NCBI RefSeq assembly: GCF_008065375.1
Contig: NZ_VJYI01000006.1
Coordinates: forward strand, 310,001-374,000
Reading direction: 5' to 3'
DNA length: 64,000 bases
DNA from: Nonomuraea sp. SYSU D8015
GTDB taxonomy: Bacteria > Actinomycetota > Actinomycetes > Streptosporangiales > Streptosporangiaceae
The position numbers were made by a program, and so were the translations under genes. The notes beneath the pieces are model-generated. The model was not told where the DNA came from. It was given only the letters and a program-made list of their open reading frames with translations, and made no database searches. Of this stretch, positions 47,339-58,000 are shown piece by piece (the first letter of the stretch is position 1; each line of letters starts with the position of its first letter).

Positions 47339-48291
47339 CAGTCCGCGGCCCAGTGGAAGGTGAAGCACTTGGCGTCCGGCGACAGGTCGCCGGTCGGGAC
47401 GACGTACATCGGGGTGTGCACGCCGAAGGCCTTCGCCTTCCACAGCACGATGCTGCCGCCGGTCTGCACCGACCTGGAGTCGAAGCTCGCGTACGTCTCG
47501 CCGTCGGTCTCGACGAAGCAGATCTGCCGGTCGGCGTCGTCGGTGACCTGGACGCCCTTCCACCACAGGCCGTGGGGCGCCATGCTGATCCGCACCTCGG
47601 TGGTGCCGGGCGGCGCCGGGGTCTCGGTCAGGTAGACCACGTCGCCGTCGCGCAGCCGGTGCGCGTGGACGAGGTCGTTCCTGCTGATCCTGATGAGCTG
47701 GAACATGCCGCGGCCCGGCATCCGCTCGTACCGGACGGGCGCGCGCTGGTCGCCGTGCACGATGGCCAGCAGGTCGGGCAGCGCCGAGACGATCGTGGGC
47801 AGCGTGGCCTGCAGGATGGGGCCGAGGAAACGCTGGTTGAGCTCGCGGTCGGTGACGCGTACGGGGTGCTCGGCGCGGGCCCCGTGCATGGTCTGGAGCA
47901 GGCCCGGGAGCACCTGCGTGACGATCGGCGTGATCGTGCCGACGAGCTGCGGCACGAACTGGGCGAAGCGGTCCTCCTCGTTCTGGTCGGTGTCCGCCTT
48001 GGGCGGCCCGAACGAGAGCAACTGCTCCACCAGCGGCGGCGTGATGGCCTGGACGACGGGCATGAGCACGGACGCGACATCCATGAAGGAGCGGTCGGTC
48101 GTCAGCCTGCTGTAGATCTCCTGCTCGGGGTGCCGCTGCTGCGCGTGTTCCATGGGCGGCCGGCGCGGGGGCGCGCCGAACTGGTCGGCGGCCTGGTGGC
48201 TCAGCTGGAGGCCCTGGAGGATCGTGGGGAAGAGCGCGTTGAGAATCCGCGCCTCCGTCCCCCGCTGCTCCTCTGCGATGTAGGACGGCAT
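47338..48291 (-). CDS. Hypothetical protein with repeated amphipathic helices, partner of C11 peptidase
   Basis: A 317-residue protein, unrecognised. Residues about 60-185 hold three similar hydrophobic stretches: MPVVQAITPPLVEQLLSFG, TITPIVTQVLPGLLQTMHG and ATLPTIVSALPDLLAIVHG, each P-V/I-rich and ending in a Leu-rich turn. They look like repeats of one unit. The C-terminal half is beta-rich (VRISMAPHGLWWKGVQVTDD; CFVETDGETYASFD) and could be a binding domain. No signal peptide. ATG 48291 has GGGAGA upstream. The stop overlaps the peptidase start, suggesting joint function. Confidence 0.72.
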   Translation of the reverse strand: MPSYIAEEQRGTEARILNALFPTILQGLQLSHQAADQFGAPPRRPPMEHAQQRHPEQEIYSRLTTDRSFMDVASVLMPVVQAITPPLVEQLLSFGPPKADTDQNEEDRFAQFVPQLVGTITPIVTQVLPGLLQTMHGARAEHPVRVTDRELNQRFLGPILQATLPTIVSALPDLLAIVHGDQRAPVRYERMPGRGMFQLIRISRNDLVHAHRLRDGDVVYLTETPAPPGTTEVRISMAPHGLWWKGVQVTDDADRQICFVETDGETYASFDSRSVQTGGSIVLWKAKAFGVHTPMYVVPTGDLSPDAKCFTFHWAAD

Positions 48292-48482
48292 GATGGTCTC
48301 CCGGCTCTTGGGGATTCGTCCACGTTGGACGCTATGGATGCGGTTTGCCGCGAGCATCAGGGAAGGCACTGGGGATAACCCCGGGGCGACGCCCTAGTGA
48401 CCGGAAGGGCTGACTCGGGTCAACGGGATACTGGACGGTCGCCGGGCCAAGGCCCACCATGAATGGGCCAGGGGGTGAGTCC

Positions 48483-51400
48483 ATGACAGCCCGCGCCCTA
48501 CGCAACGGACCCGAGCGCTCCCGGGACGAACAGTTCGTCGGCCGCTGCCGGGAACTGGCGGTGCTCCACGCCCAGCTCGGCCGCGCCTGCGAGGGCCGGT
48601 CGAGCCTCGTGGTGCTGGAAGGACCGGCGGGCATCGGCAAGACCGCGCTGGCCGGCGAGTTCCTGTCCGCGATCGAGAACGCGGTAGTGCTGGACGTGAG
48701 CGGGGAGGAAGGGGAGGCCGAGCTGCCGTACGGCGTGCTCGGGCAGCTGAGCGCGCAGTTCGAGCCCTTGCCCGAGGCGCTGGCGAGCCTGCCGGGGCCG
48801 GGTGCCGCCGCGCAGCCCGACCCGCTCGTGGTCGGCGCCGCGTTGCTGGAACTGCTCGGACGGCTGCAACGCACCTCGCCGGTCGTCATCGCCGTCGACG
48901 GCGCCGGGTGGGCGGATCTTCCCTCGCTGCACGCGTTGACGTTCGCGTTGCGGCGGCTGCGTACCGATCGGGTGCTTACCCTCCTCATCGCCAGGGAGAG
49001 CGACGACCCCCGGCTGCCCGACGGGCTCCGGCGACTGCTCCGCAGCAGCGCCGCGCTGAGGCTGCCGCTCAGCGGGCTGAGCGCACGCGAGCTGCAGGCG
49101 CTCAGCGCCCGGCTCGGGCCGGTGCGGCTCACGCCCCAAGCCGCCGAGCGGCTGCACGAGCACACCAAGGGCGTCCCGCTGCACGCCCGTGCGCTGCTCC
49201 AGCAGGTACGCGCCGAGACGCTGGCCGACGTGGACGCCCCACTGCCCGCGCCGCGCGCCTACACCACGCTCGTGCTCGACCGGCTCGGCTTCTGCGAGGA
49301 CGCGGCGCAGCGGCTGCTGACCGCGGCCGCCGTGCTCGGCACGTCCGCGCCGCTGCACCTCGTGGCCCGCATGGCCGGGCTGGCCGAGCCGCTGGCCGCG
49401 CTCGAGCAGGCCGCGCGCGCCGGGCTGCTCGCCGAGTGGCGCACCGGCGCCGGGGTCTCGGTCGGCTTCCCCAACCCGCTGATCAGGGCCGCCGTCTACC
49501 ACGACCTCGGCCCGGCCACGCGGCGCCGGCTCCACCTGCTGGCCGCCGAGCTGGTCGACGACGTCGTGCACCGGCTGCACCACCGGCTCGCGGCCGCCGA
49601 CCAGGTGGACGAGGAGCTGGTCCGGGAGGTGGCCAGGGTCGGGCGCCGGCAGGCGGCGGCCGGGCGGTGGTCCAGCGCCTGCGGCTGCCTGACCCGGGCC
49701 GTGCAGCTGACGGGGGAGGGGGCCGCGCGGGACCGGCTCATCGCGGAGGCGGTGGAGGCCCTGCTCGCCGCCGGCCGTCCAGGGGATGCCGGCGCGCTGG
49801 CCGCCCAGGTGGCGCCTGCCGCCGATCCCGCGGTCCGCGACTACGCGCTGGGCTCGGTGGCTCTGGTGGCCGGGCGGGTGGAGGAGGCCGCCCGGCAGCT
49901 CGACAACGCCTGGTCCCACGCCTCCCACGACCCGCACCTGGCCGCCGCCATCGCCGCCCGCCTGGCCTTGGCGGCACTGCTCCACGGCGACGGCCCGGCG
50001 GCGGTCCGCTGGTCCCACCACGCCACCGCCCCGCCGCCAGCCCAGACCCCGGCACCGGCCGTCGGCGACCGGCCCCCGCCTGATCGGCCGCAGCTGCCCG
50101 GTCGGCGGCGTCCGTCCGGCCCGCCCGGCCTGTCCGACACGCCGCTCCCACCCGGCTCACGGCCCTTCGGCGAGGGCCCCTTACGGGACGAACGGCCCCC
50201 GGACGGCGCGCCGCCTTCGGAGGGTCTGGGGGCTTCGGACGGCGCGCAGGTTTCGGGGGGCGTGGCGCCCTCGGACGGCGCGCAGGCTTCGGAGGGCGTG
50301 GCGCCTTCGGCGGGTGCGCGGTCTCTGGAGGGCGCGCGGCCTTTGGAGGGCGTGCCGCATTTGGAGAGTGTGCCGCCTTTGGGAGGCGCGCCTTCGGCCG
50401 GCCTTCCCATGCAAGGCGACGCGCGCACTTCGGGCGGCCGACGCGTGCGTGGCAGTGAGCGGACGCCGGGCGACGGGCGCGAACTGGGCCGTGCGGGCGC
50501 TTCGGGCCACGGACGGTCGGACGGCGTGCTTGTGCGTGGCGGCCAGCGGACACCGGGTCGTGAGCGGCCGTCCGAGGCGGGGCCGCCGGGCGGTGAACGC
50601 GTTTCCAGCGCCGGCGGGCTGGTGCGGTTCGCTCGCCTCGTGGGGCTCGGGTTGATCGGGCGCGTCGACGAAGCGCTGACCCTGTGCGGTGAGCCGGCGG
50701 CGCCTGCGCCAGGGGTGTCCGCCGAGCATGACGTGCTGCTCGGAAGGGGGATGCTCCGCCTGTGGGCCGACGACCTGGCCGGTGCCCACGACGACCTGCT
50801 CGCAGCTCTCGCCGTCGGCGCGGACGGCTCCGCGCCGTTCCAGCTGCTGGTGGCGAGCACGCTGGCGCAGGTCGAGTACCGGCTCGGCCGGTGGGACGAG
50901 GCGGCCGCGCACGCCGAGATCGGCGCGTCCACCGCCGACGACTTCGACCAGGTGTGGCTGGCCGGCTACGCCCACGCGGTCGCGGCCCTGGTGCCCGCCG
51001 CCCGCGGCGAATGGGACCTGGCGCTGGCCCACGTGCGCGCCGCCCGCGCCGCCTGCCATCCCGGCAACGTCCCGGCCCAGGTCAGTACGGCCGCCGCCGA
51101 CGCCTCGACGGCCACCGCCAGGGGCGACCACGAGGCGGCCGTCACCGCGCTCATGCCGCTCACCAGGGCGAACCTGCCCGACGAGCCCGCCTTCGCGCTC
51201 TGGCGCACACTCCTGACCGACGCCCTGGTCAACGCCGGCCGGCTGGACGAGGCCGAGGAGGTCCTGCTGCCGTGCGAGCTGCCGGCCCTGGGCAGGGAGC
51301 GCCGCAGCGTCCTGGCCGCGGCCGCCCGCGCCAGAGCCGGCCTGCTGGCGGCCAGACACGAGCCGGCCGAGGCCGAGAGCCTCTACCAGGTGGCGCTCGG

Positions 51401-51810
51401 CCACTCCGCCAAGATCGACATGCCGTTCGAGGAGGCCAGGATCCAGCTCGCGTACGGCACCTTCCTGCGCCGCAGGGGACGGCGGGCGGCCGCCGCCGAG
51501 CAGCTGGAGGCGGCCCAGCTCACGCTGTCGAGGCTGGGGGGCGCTGCCGTACCTGGAGCAGTGCGATCTGGAGCTGGCCGCGAGCGGGCGGGCGGTGCTG
51601 CGCCCGCAGGACACCGCCCGGCTGGGTCTGACGCCGCAGGAGCACACGGTGGCGGTGCTGATCAGCAAAGGGCTGACCAACCGGCAGGCGGCACGCAAGC
51701 TGGTGCTCAGCGTCAAGACGGTCGAATACCACCTGAGCCACATCTACACCAAGCTCGGCATCACCTCCCGGACCGCCCTGATCGGGCGGCTGAGCGACCT
51801 GGGGGAGTGA
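48483..51810 (+). pseudogene. LuxR-family regulator of the LAL type, broken by a +1 frameshift before the HTH
   Basis: An about 1,110-residue ATP-dependent regulator: AAA/NB domain (Walker A GPAGIGKT near residue 50; Walker B VVIAVDGAGWADL), TPR-like middle, C-terminal LuxR helix-turn-helix (LTPQEHTVAVLISKGLTNRQ and VLSVKTVEYHLSHIYTKLGI). The HTH lies in a different frame: after LSRLG a run of six G (51536-51541) shifts reading; with five G the text LGALPYLEQCDLELAASGRA continues into the HTH. Without correction the protein ends in an Arg/Gly-rich tail at 51830. Start ATG 48483 (48459 possible). About 195 low-complexity residues interrupt the TPR part. Sequencing error is possible. Confidence 0.8.
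50235..50640 (+). repeat. 36-bp tandem repeats and low-complexity tract inside the LAL gene
   Basis: A unit starting TCGGACGGCGCGCAGG repeats at 50235 and 50271 (period 36, 12 codons, SDGAQxSxGVAP); degenerate 18-bp half units (LEGxxP) continue to about 50400. The wider tract 50030-50610 encodes Pro/Gly/Ser/Arg-rich sequence unlike any TPR protein. It interrupts a region that is continuous in typical LAL proteins. Confidence 0.8.
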
Positions 51811-51879
51811 GGGGACGGGGCCTGAGTTAAGCGGGCCAGCGCGGGTAGGCGGCCTGAAACCTGTCTCGAGGAGGTCCTG

Positions 51880-53706
51880 ATGCCCGAGCGAGATCTTCAA
51901 TACCTGGCCGAGCTGGCCGCGCAGCTGCGCGTCGACTCCGTACGGGCCGCCGCCGCGGCCGGCTCAGGTCACCCGACCTCGTCCATGTCCGCCGCCGACC
52001 TGATGGCCGTGCTGTTTGCCTGCCATCTCCGCTACGACTTCACCGACCCCCGCAATCCGGCCAACGATCACCTGATCTTCTCCAAGGGCCACGCCTCCCC
52101 TCTGCTCTATTCGCTCTACAAGGCGGCCGGGGTCGTCGACGACGAGGAGCTGCTGTCGTTCAGGAAGCGGGGCAGCCGGCTCGAAGGGCACCCGACGCCC
52201 AGGGTGCCCTGGGTGGACGTGGCCACGGGTTCGCTCGGGCAGGGGCTGCCGATCGGCGTCGGGGTGGCGATGGCCGGGCGGCTGGAACGGCTGCCGTACC
52301 GGGTCTGGGTGCTCTGCGGCGACAGTGAGCTGGCCGAGGGGTCGATATGGGAGGCCGCCGAGCACGCCGGTGACGAGGGCCTGGCGAACCTGACCGCCAT
52401 CGTGGACGTGAACAGGCTCGGGCAGCGCGGGCCTACCAGGCACGGGTGGGACACCGGCGCGTACGCGCGCAGGTTCGGGGCGTTCGGGTGGCACACGATC
52501 GAGATCGACGGCCACGATCCAGGACAGATCGACTTCGCGCTGTCGGACGCGTGCAACATGCGCCGGCGGCCCACCGTGATCCTGGCCAAGACCCGCAAGG
52601 GCGAAGGGGTCCTGGAGGTGGAGAACCGTGAGGGCGCGCACGGCAAGGCGCTGAAGGACCCGGACAAGGCCGTCGAGGAGCTGGGCGGGCCCCGGAACGT
52701 GCGCGTCGATGTCCGCAGGCCCGAGGGCGGGGCCGCGCCGCATCGGTTCCCGGACGGGTCGCTGGAGCTGCCCAGGTACGTGGTGGGGGAGTCGGTGGCC
52801 ACGCGGACGGCGTACGGGGAGGCGCTGGCGGCCCTCGGCAGGGCCAGAGGCGACGTCGTGGCGCTGGACGGCGAGGTGGCGGACTCGACCAAGACCGAGA
52901 CGTTCGGCGAGGCGTTCCCTGAGCGGTTCTTCGAGATGTACATCGCCGAGCAGCAGATGGTGGCCGCCGCCATCGGGCTGCAGGTGCGGGGCTGGAAGCC
53001 GTACGCGGCCACGTTCGCGGCCTTCCTGACCAGGGCGCACGACTTCATCAGGATGGCGGGGGTGAGCCGGGCCTCGATCCGGCTGGTCGGCTCGCACGCG
53101 GGCGTGGCCATCGGCGAGGACGGGCCGTCGCAGATGGGGCTGGAGGACCTGGCCATGCTGAGGGCGGTCCACGGGAGCACCGTCCTCTACCCGTGCGACG
53201 CCAACCAGACGGCGGCGCTGACCGCCGAGATGGCGGACGTCGAGGGCGTGTCCTACCTGCGGACCACGCGCGGCAGCACGCCGGTGATCTACGAGCCGGG
53301 GCAGCACTTCCCCGTCGGCGGGTCGCGGGTGCTGCGGCAATCCGCGGGCGACCGGGCCACGATCCTGGCGGCCGGGGTCACCGTGCACGAGGCCCTGGCG
53401 GCGGCCGACGAACTGGCCGCCGCGGGGATCCCGGTGGGGGTGATCGACCTGTACTCGGTCAAGCCGGTCGACGCCGCCGCGCTGGCCGAGGCGGCCACCA
53501 CCACGGGCAACCTGATCACGGTGGAGGACCACCGGCTGGAGGGCGGGCTCGGCGACGCGGTCATGGACGCCGTCAGCGAGCTCGGACCCCGGGTGATCAA
53601 GCTGGGCGTGACGGGGCTGCCCGGTTCGGCCACTCCGGAGGAGCAACTGGCCGACGCACGCATTGACCGCCACGCCATTGCCGCGGCGGTCAAGCGACTG
53701 TTGTGA
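51880..53706 (+). CDS. tkt: Transketolase
   Basis: A 608-residue thiamine-diphosphate enzyme moving two-carbon units between sugar phosphates. The N-terminal half has SGHPTSSMSAADLMAVLF, the substrate His in FSKGHASPLLY and the TPP-motif region VLCGDSELAEGSIWEAAEHAG (GDS in place of GDG). The pyrimidine half has the catalytic Glu in MYIAEQQMVAAAIGL. At about 610 residues it is shorter than classic transketolases (about 660-700) and like the fused two-subunit type. GAGGAGG lies before ATG 51880. It is a single gene; it probably serves as a second transketolase. Confidence 0.9.
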   Translation: MPERDLQYLAELAAQLRVDSVRAAAAAGSGHPTSSMSAADLMAVLFACHLRYDFTDPRNPANDHLIFSKGHASPLLYSLYKAAGVVDDEELLSFRKRGSRLEGHPTPRVPWVDVATGSLGQGLPIGVGVAMAGRLERLPYRVWVLCGDSELAEGSIWEAAEHAGDEGLANLTAIVDVNRLGQRGPTRHGWDTGAYARRFGAFGWHTIEIDGHDPGQIDFALSDACNMRRRPTVILAKTRKGEGVLEVENREGAHGKALKDPDKAVEELGGPRNVRVDVRRPEGGAAPHRFPDGSLELPRYVVGESVATRTAYGEALAALGRARGDVVALDGEVADSTKTETFGEAFPERFFEMYIAEQQMVAAAIGLQVRGWKPYAATFAAFLTRAHDFIRMAGVSRASIRLVGSHAGVAIGEDGPSQMGLEDLAMLRAVHGSTVLYPCDANQTAALTAEMADVEGVSYLRTTRGSTPVIYEPGQHFPVGGSRVLRQSAGDRATILAAGVTVHEALAAADELAAAGIPVGVIDLYSVKPVDAAALAEAATTTGNLITVEDHRLEGGLGDAVMDAVSELGPRVIKLGVTGLPGSATPEEQLADARIDRHAIAAAVKRLL

Positions 53707-53713
53707 GGGAGGG

Positions 53714-54097
53714 TCACCGCGCCTTCGCGGTGGCCTTCCTATTGGCCTTCTTGATGGCGTCGACCAGCTCCTGCTTGGTCATCTTGGACCGGCCGCGGAT
53801 GCCGAGCCTGGCCGCCACGCCCTGCAGGTGCTCCTTGCTGGCGTTGGCGTCCACGCCCTCGGCCGTGCGGCCGGAGCGGTCGGTCGCGCCCTTGTCCGAA
53901 GGGCCCTTCTTGGACTTCGGCTCCCAGTGGTCGCCAACCTTCTCGAAGGAGTGCTTCAACGCCGCGAACGCCGTCATGTGGGCGCGCCGGCCCTCGCCGT
54001 ACTGCTCCACGGCGTGGTCATGCGCCTTGATCCACGTGCTCTGCGCCTTCTTCGGCGAACGCTTGATGGTCGACGGCAGTTCTTCAACGGCTGGCAT
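53714..54097 (-). CDS. ChaB family protein with C-terminal Rho-N/SAP-like domain
   Basis: A 127-residue protein. Residues 1-65 match the ChaB fold (LPSTIKRSPKKAQSTWIKAH; YGEGRRAHMTAFAALKHSFEK); a Lys-rich linker follows, then a helical SAP/Rho-N-like unit (KEHLQGVAARLGIRGRSKMT; KQELVDAIKKANRK) that may bind nucleic acid. E. coli ChaB was named for cation transport but its role is unclear. It lies convergent to the transketolase with a seven-base gap, and 13 bases downstream of the DUF6458 gene, with which it forms a stress-type pair. Confidence 0.85.
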   Translation of the reverse strand: MPAVEELPSTIKRSPKKAQSTWIKAHDHAVEQYGEGRRAHMTAFAALKHSFEKVGDHWEPKSKKGPSDKGATDRSGRTAEGVDANASKEHLQGVAARLGIRGRSKMTKQELVDAIKKANRKATAKAR

Positions 54098-54110
54098 GTC
54101 GATTCACCTC

Positions 54111-54392
54111 CTACAGCGGTGGTTCGTCGTAGTGGCGGCGGTCCTCGTACACGGTGGTCCTGCGGGTTTCAGGCTCCTCGTAGATGTCGTGGCGGTGCAC
54201 CGGCTCGTCGATCGGGCCGACCGCCCTACGGGTGACGCTGATCCTGTATATGCCGAACAGGAGTCCGACCAGGCCGCCGAGCATGAGGATGACCCCCACC
54301 ACGTTGATGTCGAGGCCGGCGAGGTCGAACTCGACGGCCCAGGTGAGGATCGCGCCGAGCATGATGAGGATGATGCTTCCGGCGATGGTCAT
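54111..54392 (-). CDS. DUF6458-type small membrane protein
   Basis: A 93-residue protein with two membrane helices (IAGSIILIMLGAILTWAVEF; NVVGVILMLGGLVGLLFGI) and a polar Arg/Glu/Tyr-rich tail. This is the DUF6458 layout, common in actinobacteria and of unknown function. A ribosome site AAGGAGG precedes ATG 54392. It is divergent from the AroK-like gene and co-directional with the ChaB gene. Confidence 0.82.
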   Translation of the reverse strand: MTIAGSIILIMLGAILTWAVEFDLAGLDINVVGVILMLGGLVGLLFGIYRISVTRRAVGPIDEPVHRHDIYEEPETRRTTVYEDRRHYDEPPL

Positions 54393-54430
54393 TAGATTTA
54401 CCTCCTTGACACGAAGGAACCTCTATCCAC

Positions 54431-54943
54431 ATGTCGAAAAACAAACCAGTCGTGGTGATCGGGCTCATGGGCTCGGGCAAGACGACCGCAGGGGTTCTGG
54501 TCGCGGAAGCCCTGGGGCTGTGGTTCAGCGACAGTGACCCGTTCCTCAAGGAGCGCTACGGTGGCACCGCCGCGCAGATCGCCGCCCGCGAAGGCGCGGA
54601 CACCCTCCACCGCTACGAGGCCGAGCACGTGCTCCACGAGCTGGCCGGCGAGCCCAAGGTGATCGCGGCGGCCGCCAGCACGGTCGAGGACCCACAGGTG
54701 CGGGCGGCGCTGCGCGAGGCGTTCGTCGTCTGGGTGGACGCCGCCGACGAGGTGCTGCTCCAGCGGATGCGCTCCAGCGACCATCGTCCCGACTTCGACC
54801 CGACGGCCATGCGAGCCCGCCGCGAGCCCTACTTCCGCGAGGTCGCCGACCTGGTGTGCGACGTCGGCGTCATGAGTCCCGAGCAGGTCAGGGACGCCGT
54901 GCTGGAAGCGCTGGGCCGGGCCGCACCGCACGGCCTGGCATAA
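54431..54943 (+). CDS. Shikimate kinase-like P-loop kinase
   Basis: A 170-residue kinase of the shikimate/gluconate-kinase superfamily. The P-loop VIGLMGSGKTTAG, the Asp pair in FSDSDPFLKERYGGTAAQI, the acidic-Arg element in LHRYEAEHVLHEL and the lid Arg (VVWVDAADEVLLQRMRSSDHRP) are present. The usual VVSxGGG substrate loop is IAAAAST, so shikimate may not be the substrate; the aro genes are not nearby either. A hairpin terminator follows immediately. Enzyme family is clear, substrate open. Confidence 0.78.
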   Translation: MSKNKPVVVIGLMGSGKTTAGVLVAEALGLWFSDSDPFLKERYGGTAAQIAAREGADTLHRYEAEHVLHELAGEPKVIAAAASTVEDPQVRAALREAFVVWVDAADEVLLQRMRSSDHRPDFDPTAMRARREPYFREVADLVCDVGVMSPEQVRDAVLEALGRAAPHGLA

Positions 54944-54948
54944 TGATC

Positions 54949-54994
54949 ATGACGCATGGGTCCCCCGAGGCGCGCGGGGGACCCGTGGCGTCAT
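54949..54994 (+). terminator. Terminator after shikimate kinase-like gene
   Basis: ATGACGC (54949-54955) pairs with GCGTCAT (54988-54994), and inside it GGGTCCCCCG pairs with CGGGGGACCC, with a small internal bulge. It begins six bases after the TAA stop and is followed by TTTC. It separates this gene from the pseudokinase gene. Confidence 0.75.
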
Positions 54995-55037
54995 TTCGGA
55001 CAACCAACCACTCGCGCCATGCATCTAAGCATCAGTG

Positions 55038-58000
55038 ATGATGGTGCCCGGCGACCCCGAGAGGCTTGGCGGCTATTGGCTGGCCGCCCGCCTCGGCGCG
55101 GGCGGGCGCGGCGTGGTCTACGACGCCTACGACGACGAGGGCCGCCGGTACGCGGTCACGGTGCCGCGCGGCGAGGTGGCCGGGCGGCGCCGGTTCGAGC
55201 GGGTGACCTGCCCCCATCTGGCCGAGGTGGTGGCGGTCGGCGTCGACGAGGGCGTGCCCTATGTGGTGAGCGAATACGTCGACGGGCCCGACCTGCGGCG
55301 GGCGGTCGAGCTGCACGGCCCGTACAAAGGGGACGAGCTGGCCGCGCTGGCGGGTGCGCTGGCCGCCGCGCTGCGGGCGCTGCATGAGGCCGGGCTGACG
55401 CATCGGGGGCTGAACCCGGAGAGCGTGCTGCTGGCGGCCCGCGGCCCCAAGGTGATCGAGCTGGGCCTGCCTGCCGCGGGGTCGGTGGACGGCACGTTCA
55501 CGTACCTCGCCCCAGAGGTGCTGACCGGCCAGGAGGCGGGGGCGGCGGCCGACGTGTTCGCGTGGGGCGCGGTGGTGCTGTTCGCGGCCACCGGCAGCGA
55601 CCCGTTCCGAGGGGAGAGCCTCGGCGGGGTCATGCACCGGGTGCTGGCCGTGGACCCCGACCTGAGCGTCCTGCCCGACCCGCTGCGGGAGCTGGTCGGG
55701 TGCGCACTGGCCAAGGACCCCGCCGACCGGCCCGGGGCCGGAGAGCTGAAGATCGAGAGCACGACCGAGCTGCGGCCGCCGGAGGGCCACACGGGGCCGC
55801 GCTCGCTCGGCGACGTGGCAGAGGCGGCCTACCTGGCGCTCACCCCCCGCCAGCAGGAGGAAGTGCCCGGGCTGCTGCTGCGCCTGCTCGACGGCGACAG
55901 CCCGCACGACGAGGGCGACGTGCTCGGCCCGCTCCTGGCGGCGGGGTTGCTGGTGCGGCGCAGCGTACGCGTGCCGCCGGCCGAGACCCCCATCGGCAAG
56001 CTGGTGGCCGTGAGCGACGGCCGGGTGGTGCCGGCCACCGCCGCCCTTTACCGGGCCTGGCCGCGGCTGCGCGGCTGGGTGGCGGACGAGCGCGAGAGCA
56101 TCCCGGTGCACCGTCGCATCCGCGAGGCGGCCAGGCACTGGTCGGAGCACCGGCGCGGCAGGAGCCACCTCTTCCGCGGCGAGGAGCTGGACACCGCGCT
56201 CGGCTGGGCCGCGACCAAGCGCCGCCACCTGCGGCTCAACCAGCTCGAACGCGACTTCATCAACGACAGCGTGGCGTTGTCCAAACAGCGCAGGAAGCTG
56301 CTGTGGCCCGCGCTGGCGGCGCTGGGCGCGGTGCTGGCCGTCGCGGTCTCCATGTCGGTGGTCACCGTGCAGGGCCAGAACGAGCTGCGCGGGCAGCTCG
56401 TCGAGGCCAACGCGCGGGCGGTGGCGGCGCGGGCGGAGGCGCTGCGGACGTCCGATCCGCGGACGGCGATGCGCCTGAGCGTGGCCGCCTGGCGGCTGTC
56501 GCCGGTGTTCGAGGCGCGGGCGGCGCTGCACGCCTCGCTCGGGCAGCCGGAGCTGGGCGTCTTCACCGATCCGGCGCCCGACTCGCGGGCCCGCTACCTG
56601 CTGCGCGGCGACGAGCTGGTCAAATGGGACGCCGACGCGGTCACCGTGTGGGACGTCACGGCCGGGCAGCGGGTGGCCTCGTACGGGCTGCCGCCGGGCA
56701 ACACGGCTCTGAGCGACGACGGGCGGTTCGCGGAGGGCGTGGACGGCAGGCCGTTCGAGGTGGCGACCGGGCGCACGCCGGCCTCGGACGTGTACGCGAT
56801 CAGCCGGGGCAACAGGACCAGGGTCTACCGCGGCGGCCAGGTCCTCTTCGAGGTCGCCGACCGCAGGGTGGCCCTGTCACCCGACGGGACCAGAGCGGCG
56901 GTCTCCCGGCTGGACGGACGGGTGGAGCTGTGGGAGCCGGTGAGCCGGAAGAAGATCGCGACCGTCGCGGTCCGGCCGCCGCGCGCACCGGACGCCGCCG
57001 CGCCGTCCCTGGCGTTCAGCCCGGACGGGAGCGTGCTCGCCGTGGCCGGGCGCAACGGGGTCACGCTGGTGGACCCGGACGCAGCGGCGGCCGACGCGCT
57101 CGCTCGGGGCGGGAAGAAGCCCCGCCGCACCGAAACGCGAGGGCCCGCATCCGGGGCCCCCGCGTATGGGGCGGCGGACGAGGCCGGGCGCGCGGAAAGT
57201 GCCGGATCGCCGAGAGCCGGGCGGACGGAGGTGCTGGAGACGCCCCACGCCAGCCGCGGCGGGACGGTCGGCGCCGAGCGGTTGCACGCGCCCCACGGGA
57301 CCTCGTCGGACGTCCCCGTCTTCAGCCCCGACGGCCGCCTGCTGGCGCTACCAGGCTCGGGCGAGGTGCGGGTGTGGAACGTGGCCGAGCGGCGCCTCGC
57401 CGGCTCCTATCCGCTCAAGGACCCCCAGCCCGGCATGTCCTTCTCCACCGACGGCCGCTCGCTGCGCTACCTGAGCGGCACCGGCTCCGTCGTCTCGCTC
57501 GACGTGTCCGGCCTGCCCGCGCCCGCCGACGACCACGAGGTCGCAGCCTTCTCCGGCAACGGCCGGTTCGCGGCCAAGGAGGTCGGGGACGCGACCGAGC
57601 TCACCGACACCGTGGAGCACCGGAAACTGGGCAGGATCGCGGCGGCCGGCGACCTCGCCTTCGACGCGGGCGGCAGCCTGCTGGCCGTCGCCGGCGACCC
57701 GGTGACCGTGTGGGAGGTGACCGGCAGCAGGCTGGTGAGCTCCATCGACGTGGGCGGCGACGTGCTGGCCGTGGCGCTGTCCCCCGCGGGCGACCTGCTG
57801 GCCACCGCGCGCGGCGGCACGCTGGAGACGTGGGACGTGCGCGCGGGCCTGCGCGTCAGGGTGTACGAGGGCGCCGGGGACGTGGCGCTGGCGTTCAGCC
57901 CGGACGGAGCCACCCTGGCCGCCGGCTCCAACCTGCTCGACCTGCGCACCGGCAACGTCACCCCGCTCGACCTGCGTACCGCCGCCACGGCGGACGCCCC

